Below, in pieces: positions 23,910 to 31,966 of a stretch of 64,000 nt of DNA (position 1 is its first letter; every line of letters begins with the position of its first letter). Under the pieces are notes generated by a model. The model worked only from the letters and a program-made list of their open reading frames with translations. It ran no database searches and was not told the DNA's origin. Source of the DNA: Luteimonas sp. FCS-9 (lineage in GTDB: Bacteria; Pseudomonadota; Gammaproteobacteria; Xanthomonadales; Xanthomonadaceae); contig NZ_LASZ01000018.1 in the NCBI RefSeq assembly GCF_001014645.1, positions 17,814 to 81,813 on the forward strand, read 5' to 3'. The translations under genes were made by a program, and so were the position numbers.

Positions 23910-24484
23910 CCCTGAGGAACGTCGACCGCTGGGGTCCGGTCAGCCAGTTGCTGCACTGGGCCGTCGTGCTGCTGATCCTGGCCACCGGCCTGATCGGCCT
24001 GCTGATGGGCGACATGCGCGCCAGTCCGGCCAAGGTGCAGGTCTACGCGCTGCACAAGTCGCTGGGGCTGACGATCCTGGCGCTGGCGATCCTGCGCCTG
24101 GGCTGGCGGCTGTTCGCGGGTGCGCCGCCGCCGGTGCCCGGCACCCCGCGCTGGCAGGACCGCATCGCCGCGCTCACGCACTGGCTGCTGTACGCGCTGC
24201 TGCTGGCGATCCCGCTCAGCGGCTGGACGTTCAACTCGGCCGCCGGCTATCCGCTGCAGTGGTTCGGCCTGTTCAACCTGCCCGCGCTGGTCGCGCGCAG
24301 CCAGGAGCTGCGAAACGCCGCCGGCCAGGCGCACGAGGTGCTGTTCTGGGCGCTGGTCGGTCTGGCCCTGCTGCACGTCGCCGCCGCGCTCTACCACCAC
24401 GTGTTCCTGCGCGACGCCACGCTGACGCGGATGCTGCCGCGCCGCCGGCCGCGTTCCGCCTCCCCGACGCCCCTCCAGGACTGA
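23906..24484 (+). CDS. Cytochrome b561-family membrane protein
   Basis: A 192-residue inner-membrane di-haem cytochrome with four predicted helices. The first helix carries QLLHWAVVLLILATG, and other likely haem-ligand His residues are in ALHKSLG, THWLLYALLLAIPLSGW and LLHVAAALYHHV. This is the bacterial cytochrome b561 (YceJ/CybB) type that moves electrons to or from the quinone pool. It overlaps the preceding yceI by four bases and is followed 4 bases later by a second yceI, matching the widespread yceJ-yceI pairing and suggesting that the periplasmic proteins carry a quinone-like lipid for it (inference). Confidence 0.9.
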   Translation: MTLRNVDRWGPVSQLLHWAVVLLILATGLIGLLMGDMRASPAKVQVYALHKSLGLTILALAILRLGWRLFAGAPPPVPGTPRWQDRIAALTHWLLYALLLAIPLSGWTFNSAAGYPLQWFGLFNLPALVARSQELRNAAGQAHEVLFWALVGLALLHVAAALYHHVFLRDATLTRMLPRRRPRSASPTPLQD

Positions 24485-24488
24485 CCCC

Positions 24489-25049
24489 ATGCCGCACGCC
24501 CCGCGTTTCCTGATCGCCGCCGCGCTCGCCGCCGCGCTGCCGCTGTCCGCCTCCGCCGCCGACTACGTCCAGGCCGCCGGCTCGTCGCTGGCCTTCGCCG
24601 GCAAATATCAGGGCGAGGTCTTCAGCGGCACATTCCCCGGCTTCCGCACCACGTTCGCGTTCGATCCGGCCGACCTGTCGGGCGCGCGGCTCGCGGTGAC
24701 GATCCCGATCGCGACCGCGACCACCCGCAACGACGACTACGACGGGGAGATGCGCGGCCCGTCGTTCTTCGACGCCGCCCGCTTCGCCCAGGCCACGTAC
24801 ACCGCGACCCGGTTCCGCGACCTCGGCGAGGGCCGTTACGCCGCCGACGGCGAACTGGAACTGCGCGGCGTGCGCAAGCCGGTCACGCTGACCTTCACCT
24901 GGACCCCGGGCGCGCGGCCGCTGCTGTCGGGCAACGCGACCGTGCGCCGGCTGGACTTCGGCGTCGGCGGCGGCGAGTGGGCCGACACCGGCACGATCCC
25001 CGACGAGATCGCGGTCGCCACGCGGGTGTACCTCAGGCCGGCGGACTGA
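24489..25049 (+). CDS. YceI-family periplasmic protein (second copy)
   Basis: A 186-residue secreted YceI protein. The signal peptide ends at ASA/ADYVQ (about residue 23). The mature domain shows the family pattern SSLAFAGKYQGEVFSGTFPGF, ADLSGARLAVTIPIATATT, the DYDGEMRGPSFFDAARF segment common to quinone-binding members, and GELELRGVRKPVTLTFTW. It is the closer of the two copies to typical YceI and lacks the acidic tail of the first. It starts 4 bases after the b561 stop and forms one transcription unit with it. Confidence 0.9.
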   Translation: MPHAPRFLIAAALAAALPLSASAADYVQAAGSSLAFAGKYQGEVFSGTFPGFRTTFAFDPADLSGARLAVTIPIATATTRNDDYDGEMRGPSFFDAARFAQATYTATRFRDLGEGRYAADGELELRGVRKPVTLTFTWTPGARPLLSGNATVRRLDFGVGGGEWADTGTIPDEIAVATRVYLRPAD

Positions 25050-25122
25050 CGCATCGGGCGCGCGTCGCCGGACCCGCCCGGCGACGTCGGCGCAGGCCGC
25101 GGCGCGGGGTCCGCTCCGCAGG

Positions 25123-25371
25123 TCAGTCCTGCGCTCGCGCGCCCAGCAGCCGGCCGACCGCCGCGGCGTCGAACGGCCAGTCCAGCTCGACCCCGAGCGC
25201 GGCGTCGCGCAGCACCGGCACGCGGATGCCGTAACGCGCTTCGAGGGTGTCGTCGCCGTCGATGAACACGCTGTCGAACGCGGGCGCCCGCGCCTGCGCC
25301 AGCACGTCGAGGGCGAGGTCGCACAGGTGGCAGTCGTCGCGCTGGTACAGGATCAGGACGGAGGCTGTCAT
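25123..25371 (-). CDS. Glutaredoxin-like thiol-disulfide protein
   Basis: An 82-residue thioredoxin-fold protein of the short glutaredoxin family. The opening strand LILYQRDDCHLCD contains a CHLC redox pair (Cys14, Cys17), followed by helix ALDVLAQA, a strand, and the cis-Pro loop RVPVLRD. It is likely a cytosolic monothiol/dithiol exchange protein of unknown partner. The ATG at 25371 is used; the upstream frame to 25434 overlaps the sdaA promoter region. It is divergent from sdaA with a 49-base gap. Confidence 0.85.
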   Translation of the reverse strand: MTASVLILYQRDDCHLCDLALDVLAQARAPAFDSVFIDGDDTLEARYGIRVPVLRDAALGVELDWPFDAAAVGRLLGARAQD

Positions 25372-25408
25372 GCGGCGTCGCGTCAGGCGTGGGACGGGGA
25401 GCGGCCCG

Positions 25409-25414
25409 TAGAAT
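25409..25414 (+). promoter_or_regulatory. -10 element (TAGAAT) of sdaA, probably leaderless
   Basis: TAGAAT ends 6 bases before the ATG at 25421. A start site 6-7 bases downstream coincides with the initiation codon, and no Shine-Dalgarno sequence is present. Confidence 0.5.
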
Positions 25415-25420
25415 AGCGCG

Positions 25421-26803
25421 ATGGCCGTCAGCACCTTCGACCTCTACAAGATCGGCATCGGGCCGAGTTCCTCGCACACGGTCGGGCCGATGCGCGCCGG
25501 TGCGCGCTTCGTCGCGCGCTGGCTCGCCGAGCCCGGCCGCCTGCACGAGGTCGTGCGCGTGCGCGCGGAGGTGTTCGGGTCGCTGGCGCTGACCGGTCGC
25601 GGCCACGGCACCGACAAGGCGCTGATGATGGGCCTGGAAGGCCACATGCCCAACCGCATCGACCCGGACATCATCCCCGACGCGCTGGCGCGCATCCGCG
25701 GCGAGCGCCGCCTGCGCCTGGGCGGCACGCACGAGATCGGCTTCGACGAGAAGCGCGACCTGGTCATGAACAAGCGCCAGAAGCTGCCGTTCCACACCAA
25801 CGGCATGCGCTTCACCGCCTACGCGGCCGATGACGCGGTCATCGCCACGCGCGACTACTACTCGGTCGGCGGCGGTTTCGTCGTCAACCAGGACGAGGCG
25901 GCCGAGGACCGCATCGTCGCCGACACCACCCAGGTCCCCTACCCGTTCGCCAGCGGCGACGAACTGATCCGCCAGGCGCAGGACAGCGGGCTGGGCATCG
26001 CCCGGCTGATGCTGGAGAACGAGAAGGTCTGGCGCAGCGAGGCCGAGATCCTCGGCGGGCTGCGCGAGCTGTGGGCGGCGATGCAGTCGTGCGTGGCGCG
26101 CGGCATCCGCGAGGGCGGCACGCTGCCCGGCGGCCTGCACGTGGCGCGCCGCGCGCCGGCGCTGCACGCCGAACTGGCCGCCAAGCCCGAGGCGGCGATG
26201 CGCGACCCGCTGACCGTGCTCGACTGGGTCAACCTCTACGCGCTGGCGGTCAACGAGGAGAACGCCGCCGGCGGCCGCGTGGTCACCGCGCCGACCAACG
26301 GCGCGGCGGGCATCCTGCCCGCGGTGCTGCACTACTACGACCGCTTCATCCCCAACGCGAACGAGCAGGGGGTGTTCGACTTCCTGCTGACCGCGGCGGC
26401 CGTGGGCATCCTGTACAAGGAGAACGCCTCGATCTCCGGCGCCGAGGTCGGCTGCCAGGGCGAGGTCGGCGTCGCCTGCTCGATGGCCGCGGCCGGCCTG
26501 ACCGCCGCGCTCGGCGGCACGCCCAGCCAGATCGAGAACGCCGCCGAGATCGGCATGGAGCACAACCTGGGCCTGACCTGCGACCCGATCGGCGGACTGG
26601 TGCAGATCCCGTGCATCGAGCGCAACGCGATGGGCGCGGTCAAGGCGATCAACGCCTCGCGCATGGCCTTCCGCGGCGACGGCAAGCACAAGGTCAGCCT
26701 CGACAAGGTCATCCGCACGATGCGCGAGACCGGTCGCGACATGCGCGACAAGTACAAGGAGACCTCGCGCGGCGGCCTGGCGGTGAACGTCATCGAGTGC
26801 TGA
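25421..26803 (+). CDS. sdaA: L-serine ammonia-lyase SdaA (iron-sulfur type)
   Basis: A 460-residue single-chain L-serine dehydratase that deaminates serine to pyruvate using a [4Fe-4S] cluster in the cytosol. The N-terminal beta domain begins [24 protein letters not shown], a signature of the family. The C-terminal alpha domain has [35 protein letters not shown] and [14 protein letters not shown], which supply the cluster cysteines. Length equals that of E. coli SdaA (454). The start is fixed by the homologous N terminus and by the TAGAAT box 6 bases upstream. Regulation is not evident beyond the promoter. A toxin-antitoxin pair follows after 58 bases. Confidence 0.97.
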   Translation: MAVSTFDLYKIGIGPSSSHTVGPMRAGARFVARWLAEPGRLHEVVRVRAEVFGSLALTGRGHGTDKALMMGLEGHMPNRIDPDIIPDALARIRGERRLRLGGTHEIGFDEKRDLVMNKRQKLPFHTNGMRFTAYAADDAVIATRDYYSVGGGFVVNQDEAAEDRIVADTTQVPYPFASGDELIRQAQDSGLGIARLMLENEKVWRSEAEILGGLRELWAAMQSCVARGIREGGTLPGGLHVARRAPALHAELAAKPEAAMRDPLTVLDWVNLYALAVNEENAAGGRVVTAPTNGAAGILPAVLHYYDRFIPNANEQGVFDFLLTAAAVGILYKENASISGAEVGCQGEVGVACSMAAAGLTAALGGTPSQIENAAEIGMEHNLGLTCDPIGGLVQIPCIERNAMGAVKAINASRMAFRGDGKHKVSLDKVIRTMRETGRDMRDKYKETSRGGLAVNVIEC

Positions 26804-26861
26804 GTTGACCCGGGCCCGGTTCCGGAACGGAATTCAGACCAGACTGGATACGGAGCATGTC

Positions 26862-27113
26862 ATGAAGACCTGGCAGGTCCAGGAAGCGAAGGCGCGCTTC
26901 AGCGAACTTCTGCGCGTCACTGTGGAGGATGGCCCGCAGATCGTCAGCCACGGCAGGCCGACGGCAGTCGTCGTTCCGATGGAACAGTGGCAACGGTTGC
27001 AGCAGCGGCCGCGGAGCCTGAAGGCGCTGCTGCAGGCGCCCGATGGGCCGGACGGCGTGATCCTGCCCCGGCGCGGCCGTCTGCGGCGGCACGACCCCGA
27101 GGCACTCGACTGA
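26862..27113 (+). CDS. Phd/YefM-family antitoxin
   Basis: An 83-residue antitoxin. Its N-terminal half has the Phd/YefM DNA-binding fold: MKTWQVQEAKARFSELL, the usual W-x-(L/V)-x-x-A-K-x-x-(F/L)-x-x-L pattern, then GPQIVSHGRPTAVVVPMEQW. The C-terminal 30 residues are basic (RSLKALLQAPDG..LPRRGRLRR) and should wrap the toxin. The ATG at 26862 has GGAG 7 bases upstream; the longer frame from 26805 adds an unrelated segment. The stop lies 5 bases before the toxin start, so the two form one operon that the antitoxin probably represses (family knowledge). Confidence 0.88.
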   Translation: MKTWQVQEAKARFSELLRVTVEDGPQIVSHGRPTAVVVPMEQWQRLQQRPRSLKALLQAPDGPDGVILPRRGRLRRHDPEALD

Positions 27114-27118
27114 CCGGC

Positions 27119-27529
27119 ATGTTCCTGCTGGACACGAACGTCGTTTCGGAGTTGCGCAAGAACAGGCCGCACCGCGGCGTGCGGGCCTGGATCGAGCAGG
27201 CACCCGAGAGCGGGCTTTACCTGTCGGCAGTGACGATCGGAGAAATCCAGGCCGGCATCGAGATCAACCGCGACCTCGATCCGGGCAAGGCATCGGACAT
27301 CCAGGCCTGGCTCGACGAACTGGCCGGCTCGTATGCCGTGCTGCCTGCCGATGCCGCGGTCTTCCGACAATGGGCACGGCTGATGCACGGCCGTTCCGAT
27401 CATCATCTCGAGGACGGATTGATCGGCGCGACCGCCCTCGTCCACGGGCTCACCGTCGTCACGCGGAATCTCAAGGATTTCCGCCCCTTGGGCGTGCCGC
27501 TGCTCGACCCCTTCGCCTATCGAGGATGA
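27119..27529 (+). CDS. PIN-domain toxin (VapC/FitB-like)
   Basis: A 136-residue PIN-domain ribonuclease. The acidic active-site residues appear in order: LLDTNVVSELRK (Asp5), TIGEIQAGIE, LEDGLIGATA and the end motif VTRNLKDFRPLGV. VapC-type toxins cleave tRNA or rRNA and are neutralised by the cognate antitoxin encoded just upstream. Pairing of PIN toxins with Phd-type antitoxins is common. The spacing (5 bases) and shared strand make a complete type II module. It sits between sdaA and the DUF1521 gene with no other mobile sequence, so it is probably a small horizontally acquired cassette. Confidence 0.9.
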   Translation: MFLLDTNVVSELRKNRPHRGVRAWIEQAPESGLYLSAVTIGEIQAGIEINRDLDPGKASDIQAWLDELAGSYAVLPADAAVFRQWARLMHGRSDHHLEDGLIGATALVHGLTVVTRNLKDFRPLGVPLLDPFAYRG

Positions 27530-27624
27530 GGCCGTCTCGGTGACGGCCATCAGCGCCGTACGCCGATACCGGCGAAGAAACGGCGCGCCGCGGTCGCGGC
27601 ACGCCGTCCCGGGACATACGCCGA

Positions 27625-28380
27625 TCAGGCGCGGATCGACAGCGTCAGGCTGAACTGCCAGGGCATCGGCTGGGCCACCGGCTCGGGGGCCCGGTTCGGG
27701 TTGTCGCTGCCCAGCGACAGGCCGCCGTCGAAGCTGATCGACATCAGGCCGGTGAAGAACGAGAAGATCTCGGCGAAGTGCGCCAGGAAATCCGGGCCGC
27801 CGTTCTTCAGCTCGTCGGTCGCGTTGATGAAGGCCTGGTCGACGTTCTGGATGTTGCCGTTCTGGTCGACGGCGATGAAGCCGCTGCCGTTCTCGTTCTC
27901 CAGCAGCACGTTGCCGTCGCGCACCGCCGCGTCCAGCACGCGGCCGCCGCCGGCGAACTCCTGGAACGACAGGTCGCCGTGGGTGTTGCTGTCGACACCG
28001 GAGATCTGCACGCCGTAGTCGCCGTCGGTGATGGTCACCACCGAGGCCACCGTCGCGCCGTTGCCGCCCTTGTCCCACGGCGTCGTCTCGATCGTGACCT
28101 TGGTGCCGTCGTCGAGCTGGAACGTGGTCTGGCCCCAGAAGTCGAACGCGTGCTTGCCGTCGATCTCGACGTGGGGATCGCCCCAGATCCGGTAGTTCTC
28201 GCCGGTGTTCTTGTTGAACACGATCACCTCGTCGTTGTCGCCGGCGGTGATGCGGTAGTTGTCGTTCTCGAACTGCACGCGCCCGTCGCCGGTGCGCTGG
28301 GTGCTGGCCGAGCTCTGCACCGACGGCAGCTGGCCACTGATGTTCAGCGAGACGGACAGGCTCAAGGACGGATCGGACAT
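27625..28380 (-). CDS. DUF1521-domain protein with putative metal-triggered self-cleavage site
   Basis: A 251-residue protein whose residues about 40-150 match DUF1521: NYRITAGDNDEVIVFNKNTGENYRI, then WGDPHVEIDGKHAFDFWG and TTFQLDDGTKVTIETTPW. In Bradyrhizobium NopE1 this domain cleaves itself between Asp and Pro of GD/PHV when calcium is present (established for that protein). The same Asp68-Pro69 pair is present here with acidic residues around it. The N terminus (SDPSLSLSVSLNISGQ) is polar, with no Sec signal peptide; the C-terminal 80 residues end in a short hydrophobic strand (QFSLTLSIRA). No type III secretion genes are nearby, so the export route is unknown. AGGGG precedes the ATG. The gene is monocistronic. 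Confidence 0.8.
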   Translation of the reverse strand: MSDPSLSLSVSLNISGQLPSVQSSASTQRTGDGRVQFENDNYRITAGDNDEVIVFNKNTGENYRIWGDPHVEIDGKHAFDFWGQTTFQLDDGTKVTIETTPWDKGGNGATVASVVTITDGDYGVQISGVDSNTHGDLSFQEFAGGGRVLDAAVRDGNVLLENENGSGFIAVDQNGNIQNVDQAFINATDELKNGGPDFLAHFAEIFSFFTGLMSISFDGGLSLGSDNPNRAPEPVAQPMPWQFSLTLSIRA

Positions 28381-28452
28381 GGCGGAGACCCCTGTTGTTG
28401 GAATGGAAACTGAATGACGCCATTCCAGCGCGCGGTCCGGCTCCGCGCCATC

Positions 28453-28480
28453 GGGGCGGACCCCATCTAGGGTTCGCCCC
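28453..28480. terminator. Interrupted hairpin after hom
   Basis: GGGGCGGACCCC and AGGGTTCGCCCC can pair with one or two mismatches around ATCT. The hairpin lies 11 bases after the hom stop on the minus strand. There is no T-run on either side, so termination is only possible, not shown. Confidence 0.3.
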
Positions 28481-28491
28481 AGCCCCGCAGC

Positions 28492-29580
28492 TCAGCGCTG
28501 CACGCAGCCCAGCACGTCGTCGAGCAGCGCGGCCGCGGTGACCTCGGCCCCCGCACCCGGCCCCTGGACGACCAGCGGCTGCTCGAGATAGCGGTCGCTG
28601 TGGATCGCGACGCGGTTGTCGGTATCGCCTCCGGCGCACAGCGGATGATGCGCCGGCAGCGCGCGCAGGCCGACGCTGGCCCCGCCGAGCGCGTCGAAGC
28701 GGCCCACGAAGCGCAGCCGCAGACCCTCGGCCGATGCCGCGGCCCAGCGCGCCGCAAGCGCCGCATCGAGTCCGCCGAGCCCCGTATCGACTTCCTCGGC
28801 GCCGCAGCCGGCCAGGGCGGCCGGAACCAGGGATTCGACCGCGACCTGGTGCGCGGACAGCGGCAGGCCCGCCGCGCGGGCCAGGATCAGCAGCTTGCGA
28901 CGCACGTCCTCGCCCGACAGGTCGACGCGCGGATCGGGTTCGGTGAAGCCCGCGGCCCGGGCCTCGCGCACCAGGGCCGAGAACGGGCGACTGCCGTCGT
29001 AATGCGAGAACAGCCAGGCCAGCGAGCCCGACAGCACGCCCTCGACCGCATGGATGCGGTCGCCGCCGGCGACCAGCGCGCGCAGGCTGCGCAGCAACGG
29101 CAGGCCCGCGCCGACCGTCGCGCTGTCGCCGTAGCGTCCGCCGCCCTCGGCGCCCCCCGCCTCGGCGATCGCCTGCGCGCGGCCGAGCTCGCCGCCGGTG
29201 CCCAGTTTGTTGGCGGTGACCACGTGGATCCCGCGCGCGAGCCATTCGGGGTGCCAGTCGGCGACGGTCTCGCTGGCGGTCGCGTCGACCACGATGTCGC
29301 CCGGCCGCGGGCTCTCGCCCTCGGCCCACGGCGGGAAGCCGGCGCGCCGGATCGCCGCCGCGCGTACCTGGTCGAGCACTGCGGCCGGGTCGCCGTCGCA
29401 GGCGATCTGCGTGCGCGAGTTGCAGATCCACGACACCGCCGGCAACGCCACGCCCTGTGCGGCCAGGCGCTGGTAGCGCCCGACGAAGGCGCTGCCGACG
29501 GTGCCGGTGCCCAGCAACGCGAGCCGGGTGGGCTGCGGCTGCGGCCGACGCGCACGGCGCAGGGCCACGACCGCGCTCAT
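28492..29580 (-). CDS. hom: Homoserine dehydrogenase
   Basis: A 362-residue monofunctional enzyme reducing aspartate semialdehyde to homoserine with NAD(P)H, feeding methionine and threonine synthesis. The Rossmann motif LGTGTVGSAF is at residues 23-32. Further family segments are VDATASETVADWH, HVVTANKLG (the K-x-A-N-K-type active-site region) and EGVLSGSLAWLFSHY with RAAGFTEPDPRVDLSGEDVRRKL. There is no fused aspartokinase and no ACT domain at the C terminus, unlike ThrA/MetL. It is the third gene of the metX-metB-hom operon; its ATG overlaps the metB stop by ATGA, giving methionine-controlled homoserine supply. Confidence 0.92.
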   Translation of the reverse strand: MSAVVALRRARRPQPQPTRLALLGTGTVGSAFVGRYQRLAAQGVALPAVSWICNSRTQIACDGDPAAVLDQVRAAAIRRAGFPPWAEGESPRPGDIVVDATASETVADWHPEWLARGIHVVTANKLGTGGELGRAQAIAEAGGAEGGGRYGDSATVGAGLPLLRSLRALVAGGDRIHAVEGVLSGSLAWLFSHYDGSRPFSALVREARAAGFTEPDPRVDLSGEDVRRKLLILARAAGLPLSAHQVAVESLVPAALAGCGAEEVDTGLGGLDAALAARWAAASAEGLRLRFVGRFDALGGASVGLRALPAHHPLCAGGDTDNRVAIHSDRYLEQPLVVQGPGAGAEVTAAALLDDVLGCVQR

Positions 29581-30812
29581 GCGTCGGCTCCGGCGCGGAT
29601 CGCGGGCGTCTCACCCGCCACGTCCGCCGCGCGCTCGAGCGCCGCGCGCAGGTCGGCGACCAGGTCGTCGAGCGCCTCGATCCCGACCGACAACCGCAGC
29701 AGCCCGTCGGAAATGCCGGCCGCCGCGCGCGCCTCGGCGCGCATCGCGGCATGCGTCATCGTCGCCGGATGCGCGACCAGGCTTTCCACGCCGCCCAGCG
29801 ACTCGGCCAGCGTGAAGTACTGCAGGCCCTCGACGAACGCGCGCACCGCCGCGCGCGGGTCGCGGCCGGCGAGCTCGAACGACAGCATCGCGCCGAAGCC
29901 CGACTGCTGCCGCGCGGCGACCGCGTGGCCGGGGTGTGAGGCCAGGCCCGGGTAGTGCACCCGCGCCACGGCCGGATGCGCGTCCAGCAGATCGACGATG
30001 CCCGCGGTGTTCTCCTGGTGGACGCGCAGGCGCGCGTCGAGCGTCCGCAGTCCGCGCAGGGTCAGGAAGCTGTCGAACGGCGAGCCGGTGATGCCCAGCG
30101 CGTTCGCCCACCACGCCAGTTGCGCGTGCACCTCGGCATCGCGCGCGACGACCGCGCCGCCGACGACGTCGCTGTGGCCGTTGATGTACTTGGTCGTCGA
30201 GTGCAGCACCACGTCGGCGCCGAACGCGATCGGCCGCTGCAGCGCGGGCGACAGGAAGGTGTTGTCGACCACCGTCAGCGCACCGGCGCGCTGCGCGGCC
30301 TCGATGACGAAGCGCAGATCGGTGATGCGCAGCAGCGGGTTGGACGGGGTCTCGATCAGCACCAGCTTCGGCCCGCGCGCGAGCGCGTCGGCCAGCGAGC
30401 GCGGGTCGGTGAGGTCGGCGGTGACCAATTCGAAATGGCCCTTGCGCGCCAGCGCGTCGAACAGCCGCCAACTGCCGCCGTAGGCGTCGTGCGGCACGAC
30501 CAGCCGGTCGCCGGGCTGCAGCAGGGCGTTGAGCACCAGCGTGATCGCGGCCATGCCGGTCGGCGTGACCACCGCACCGGCACCGCCCTCGAGCCCGGCC
30601 AGCGCCTCGCCGAGCAGATCGCGGGTGGGATTGCCGCTGCGCGTGTAGTCGTACTCGCGCTTGCGCTCGAAGCCCTCGAAGCTGAAGTTGCTCGACAGCA
30701 CGATCGGCGGCGTCACCGCGCCGTAGGCCGGGTCGCGGTCGATGCCGGCGCGCACCGCGCGCGTGCCCGGACGGCACGCGGCCGGGTCGAAGGACGGGCT
30801 CTGGATGCTCAT
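29577..30812 (-). CDS. metB: Cystathionine gamma-synthase (PLP-dependent)
   Basis: A 411-residue cytosolic Cys/Met-metabolism PLP enzyme. It should join an O-acyl-homoserine with cysteine to give cystathionine. Recognisable parts are YDYTRSGNPTRDLLGEALA, the PLP phosphate-contact region TPTGMAAI, VVDNTFLSPALQRP, and the Schiff-base lysine in HSTTKYINGHSDVVGG (Lys208). C-terminal SLGGVESLVAHPATMTH is typical. O-acetylhomoserine sulfhydrylase activity is an alternative that cannot be excluded from sequence alone. It is flanked by four-base overlaps with metX upstream and hom downstream, and is under the SAM-I riboswitch at 31967-32090. Confidence 0.93.
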   Translation of the reverse strand: MSIQSPSFDPAACRPGTRAVRAGIDRDPAYGAVTPPIVLSSNFSFEGFERKREYDYTRSGNPTRDLLGEALAGLEGGAGAVVTPTGMAAITLVLNALLQPGDRLVVPHDAYGGSWRLFDALARKGHFELVTADLTDPRSLADALARGPKLVLIETPSNPLLRITDLRFVIEAAQRAGALTVVDNTFLSPALQRPIAFGADVVLHSTTKYINGHSDVVGGAVVARDAEVHAQLAWWANALGITGSPFDSFLTLRGLRTLDARLRVHQENTAGIVDLLDAHPAVARVHYPGLASHPGHAVAARQQSGFGAMLSFELAGRDPRAAVRAFVEGLQYFTLAESLGGVESLVAHPATMTHAAMRAEARAAAGISDGLLRLSVGIEALDDLVADLRAALERAADVAGETPAIRAGADA

Positions 30813-31867
30813 GCGGGATCTCCGTGGTCGGTGTCGCGCAGCGCGACGGCCAGGATGGCGTCGATGCGGTCGGTTTCCTTGAGGAAGGCGTCGTGGCCGT
30901 AGGGCGAGCGCAGCACGCGCAGCCGGCCGTTCGGGCCGAGGCCCTCGAGCAGCGTCACCGCGTCGGCCAGCGGCACGATCCGGTCGCCCTCGACCGCGAC
31001 GACCGTGGTCGGCACCCGGACCTGCGCCGGCGCGATGCGGTGCAGGTCGATCGATTCCGACAGCCGCAGCCACGCGGCGACCGGCGTGCGGGCGACGTAG
31101 CGCGCGCCGGCGGCGTCGAGATAGTCCTCGGCCGCCACGCGTACGCGGCCGTTGACGACCTCGGGCGCGGCATCGAAGCGTTCGGCGAACTCCTCGGGCG
31201 TGCGATAGCTGAGCATCGCGAACTGCCGCGCCAGCGACAGGCCCTGCGCATCGGCGCACTGCAACTGCCCCAGCGCGACGGTCTGCCGTTGCAGTGCGCG
31301 CCAGGCCGCGGCGTAGGGATGCGCGCGATGCGCGCCGCTGACCGCGACCAGCCGCCGGACGCGACCGCCGTGCCGCACCGCGAACTGTAGCCCGACCAGT
31401 GCGCCGTAGGAGTAGCCGACGAAGGCGTGCAGCACCGGGATGTCGAGCGCGTCGAGCAGCGCGGCGACCGCGTCGGCCTGGTCGGCGGTGTCGATCGGCG
31501 CGTCGAGCGCGCCGTCGGCGCCGACGAAGTCGAAGGCCAGCAGCTGCGAGCGCGCCGGGTCGAGCGCGCGGCCGTCGCCGACGAGCGCCTCGGCCCAGCC
31601 CGGCTCGGGATACGACGCGCTCGAAGCGACGTGGCGGTGCGCGGAGATCCCGCCGGCGACGAACACCACCGGCGCGCCGGGGGTCCCGCGCAGCTCGTAG
31701 CGCAGGCCGACATGCCGCAGGCCCGCGTGGCGCATCGGCAGCGCGACGTCGATGCGACCGCGCGACGCGCGGTCGCCGATCACGACGGATGTCGGTGCCG
31801 GTGCGGAAACGAAGGCCGGGTCGTGGCCGGCGTCGGAATGACGGGGAGCGGTGTCGACAAGACTCAT
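30809..31867 (-). CDS. metX: MetX-family O-succinyltransferase (homoserine or serine)
   Basis: A 352-residue alpha/beta-hydrolase-fold acyltransferase. The nucleophile elbow is [10 protein letters not shown] with Ser153; the triad is completed by Asp295 in VEGDRIVP and His325 in PYGHDAF. The oxyanion and acyl region [10 protein letters not shown] is characteristic. Xanthomonadaceae members of this family use succinyl-CoA, and some close relatives acylate serine rather than homoserine, so the acceptor is not settled; coupling to metB and hom favours homoserine. The ATG at 31867 was selected; an in-frame ATG at 31894 is an alternative. Translation starts about 100 bases after the SAM-I riboswitch, and metB overlaps the stop. 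Confidence 0.88.
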   Translation of the reverse strand: MSLVDTAPRHSDAGHDPAFVSAPAPTSVVIGDRASRGRIDVALPMRHAGLRHVGLRYELRGTPGAPVVFVAGGISAHRHVASSASYPEPGWAEALVGDGRALDPARSQLLAFDFVGADGALDAPIDTADQADAVAALLDALDIPVLHAFVGYSYGALVGLQFAVRHGGRVRRLVAVSGAHRAHPYAAAWRALQRQTVALGQLQCADAQGLSLARQFAMLSYRTPEEFAERFDAAPEVVNGRVRVAAEDYLDAAGARYVARTPVAAWLRLSESIDLHRIAPAQVRVPTTVVAVEGDRIVPLADAVTLLEGLGPNGRLRVLRSPYGHDAFLKETDRIDAILAVALRDTDHGDPA

Positions 31868-31919
31868 GGCGATGTCCAGGTGGGAACGGACCATCGCGTC
31901 TTGCGGGGGATGCCGGAAG

Positions 31920-31944
31920 CCGCCGATTCGGCGGATGCGCCGCC
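31920..31944 (-). promoter_or_regulatory. Two mutually exclusive hairpins between riboswitch and metX
   Basis: In the transcript GGCGG (31944-31940) can pair with CCGCC (31934-31930), or that CCGCC with its following G can pair with CGGCGG (31925-31920). The shared middle segment makes the two stems alternatives. Neither is followed by a U-run, so control is more likely translational or Rho-dependent (inference). Confidence 0.45.
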
Positions 31945-31966
31945 CCGATGCCGAAGCGACGCATGA

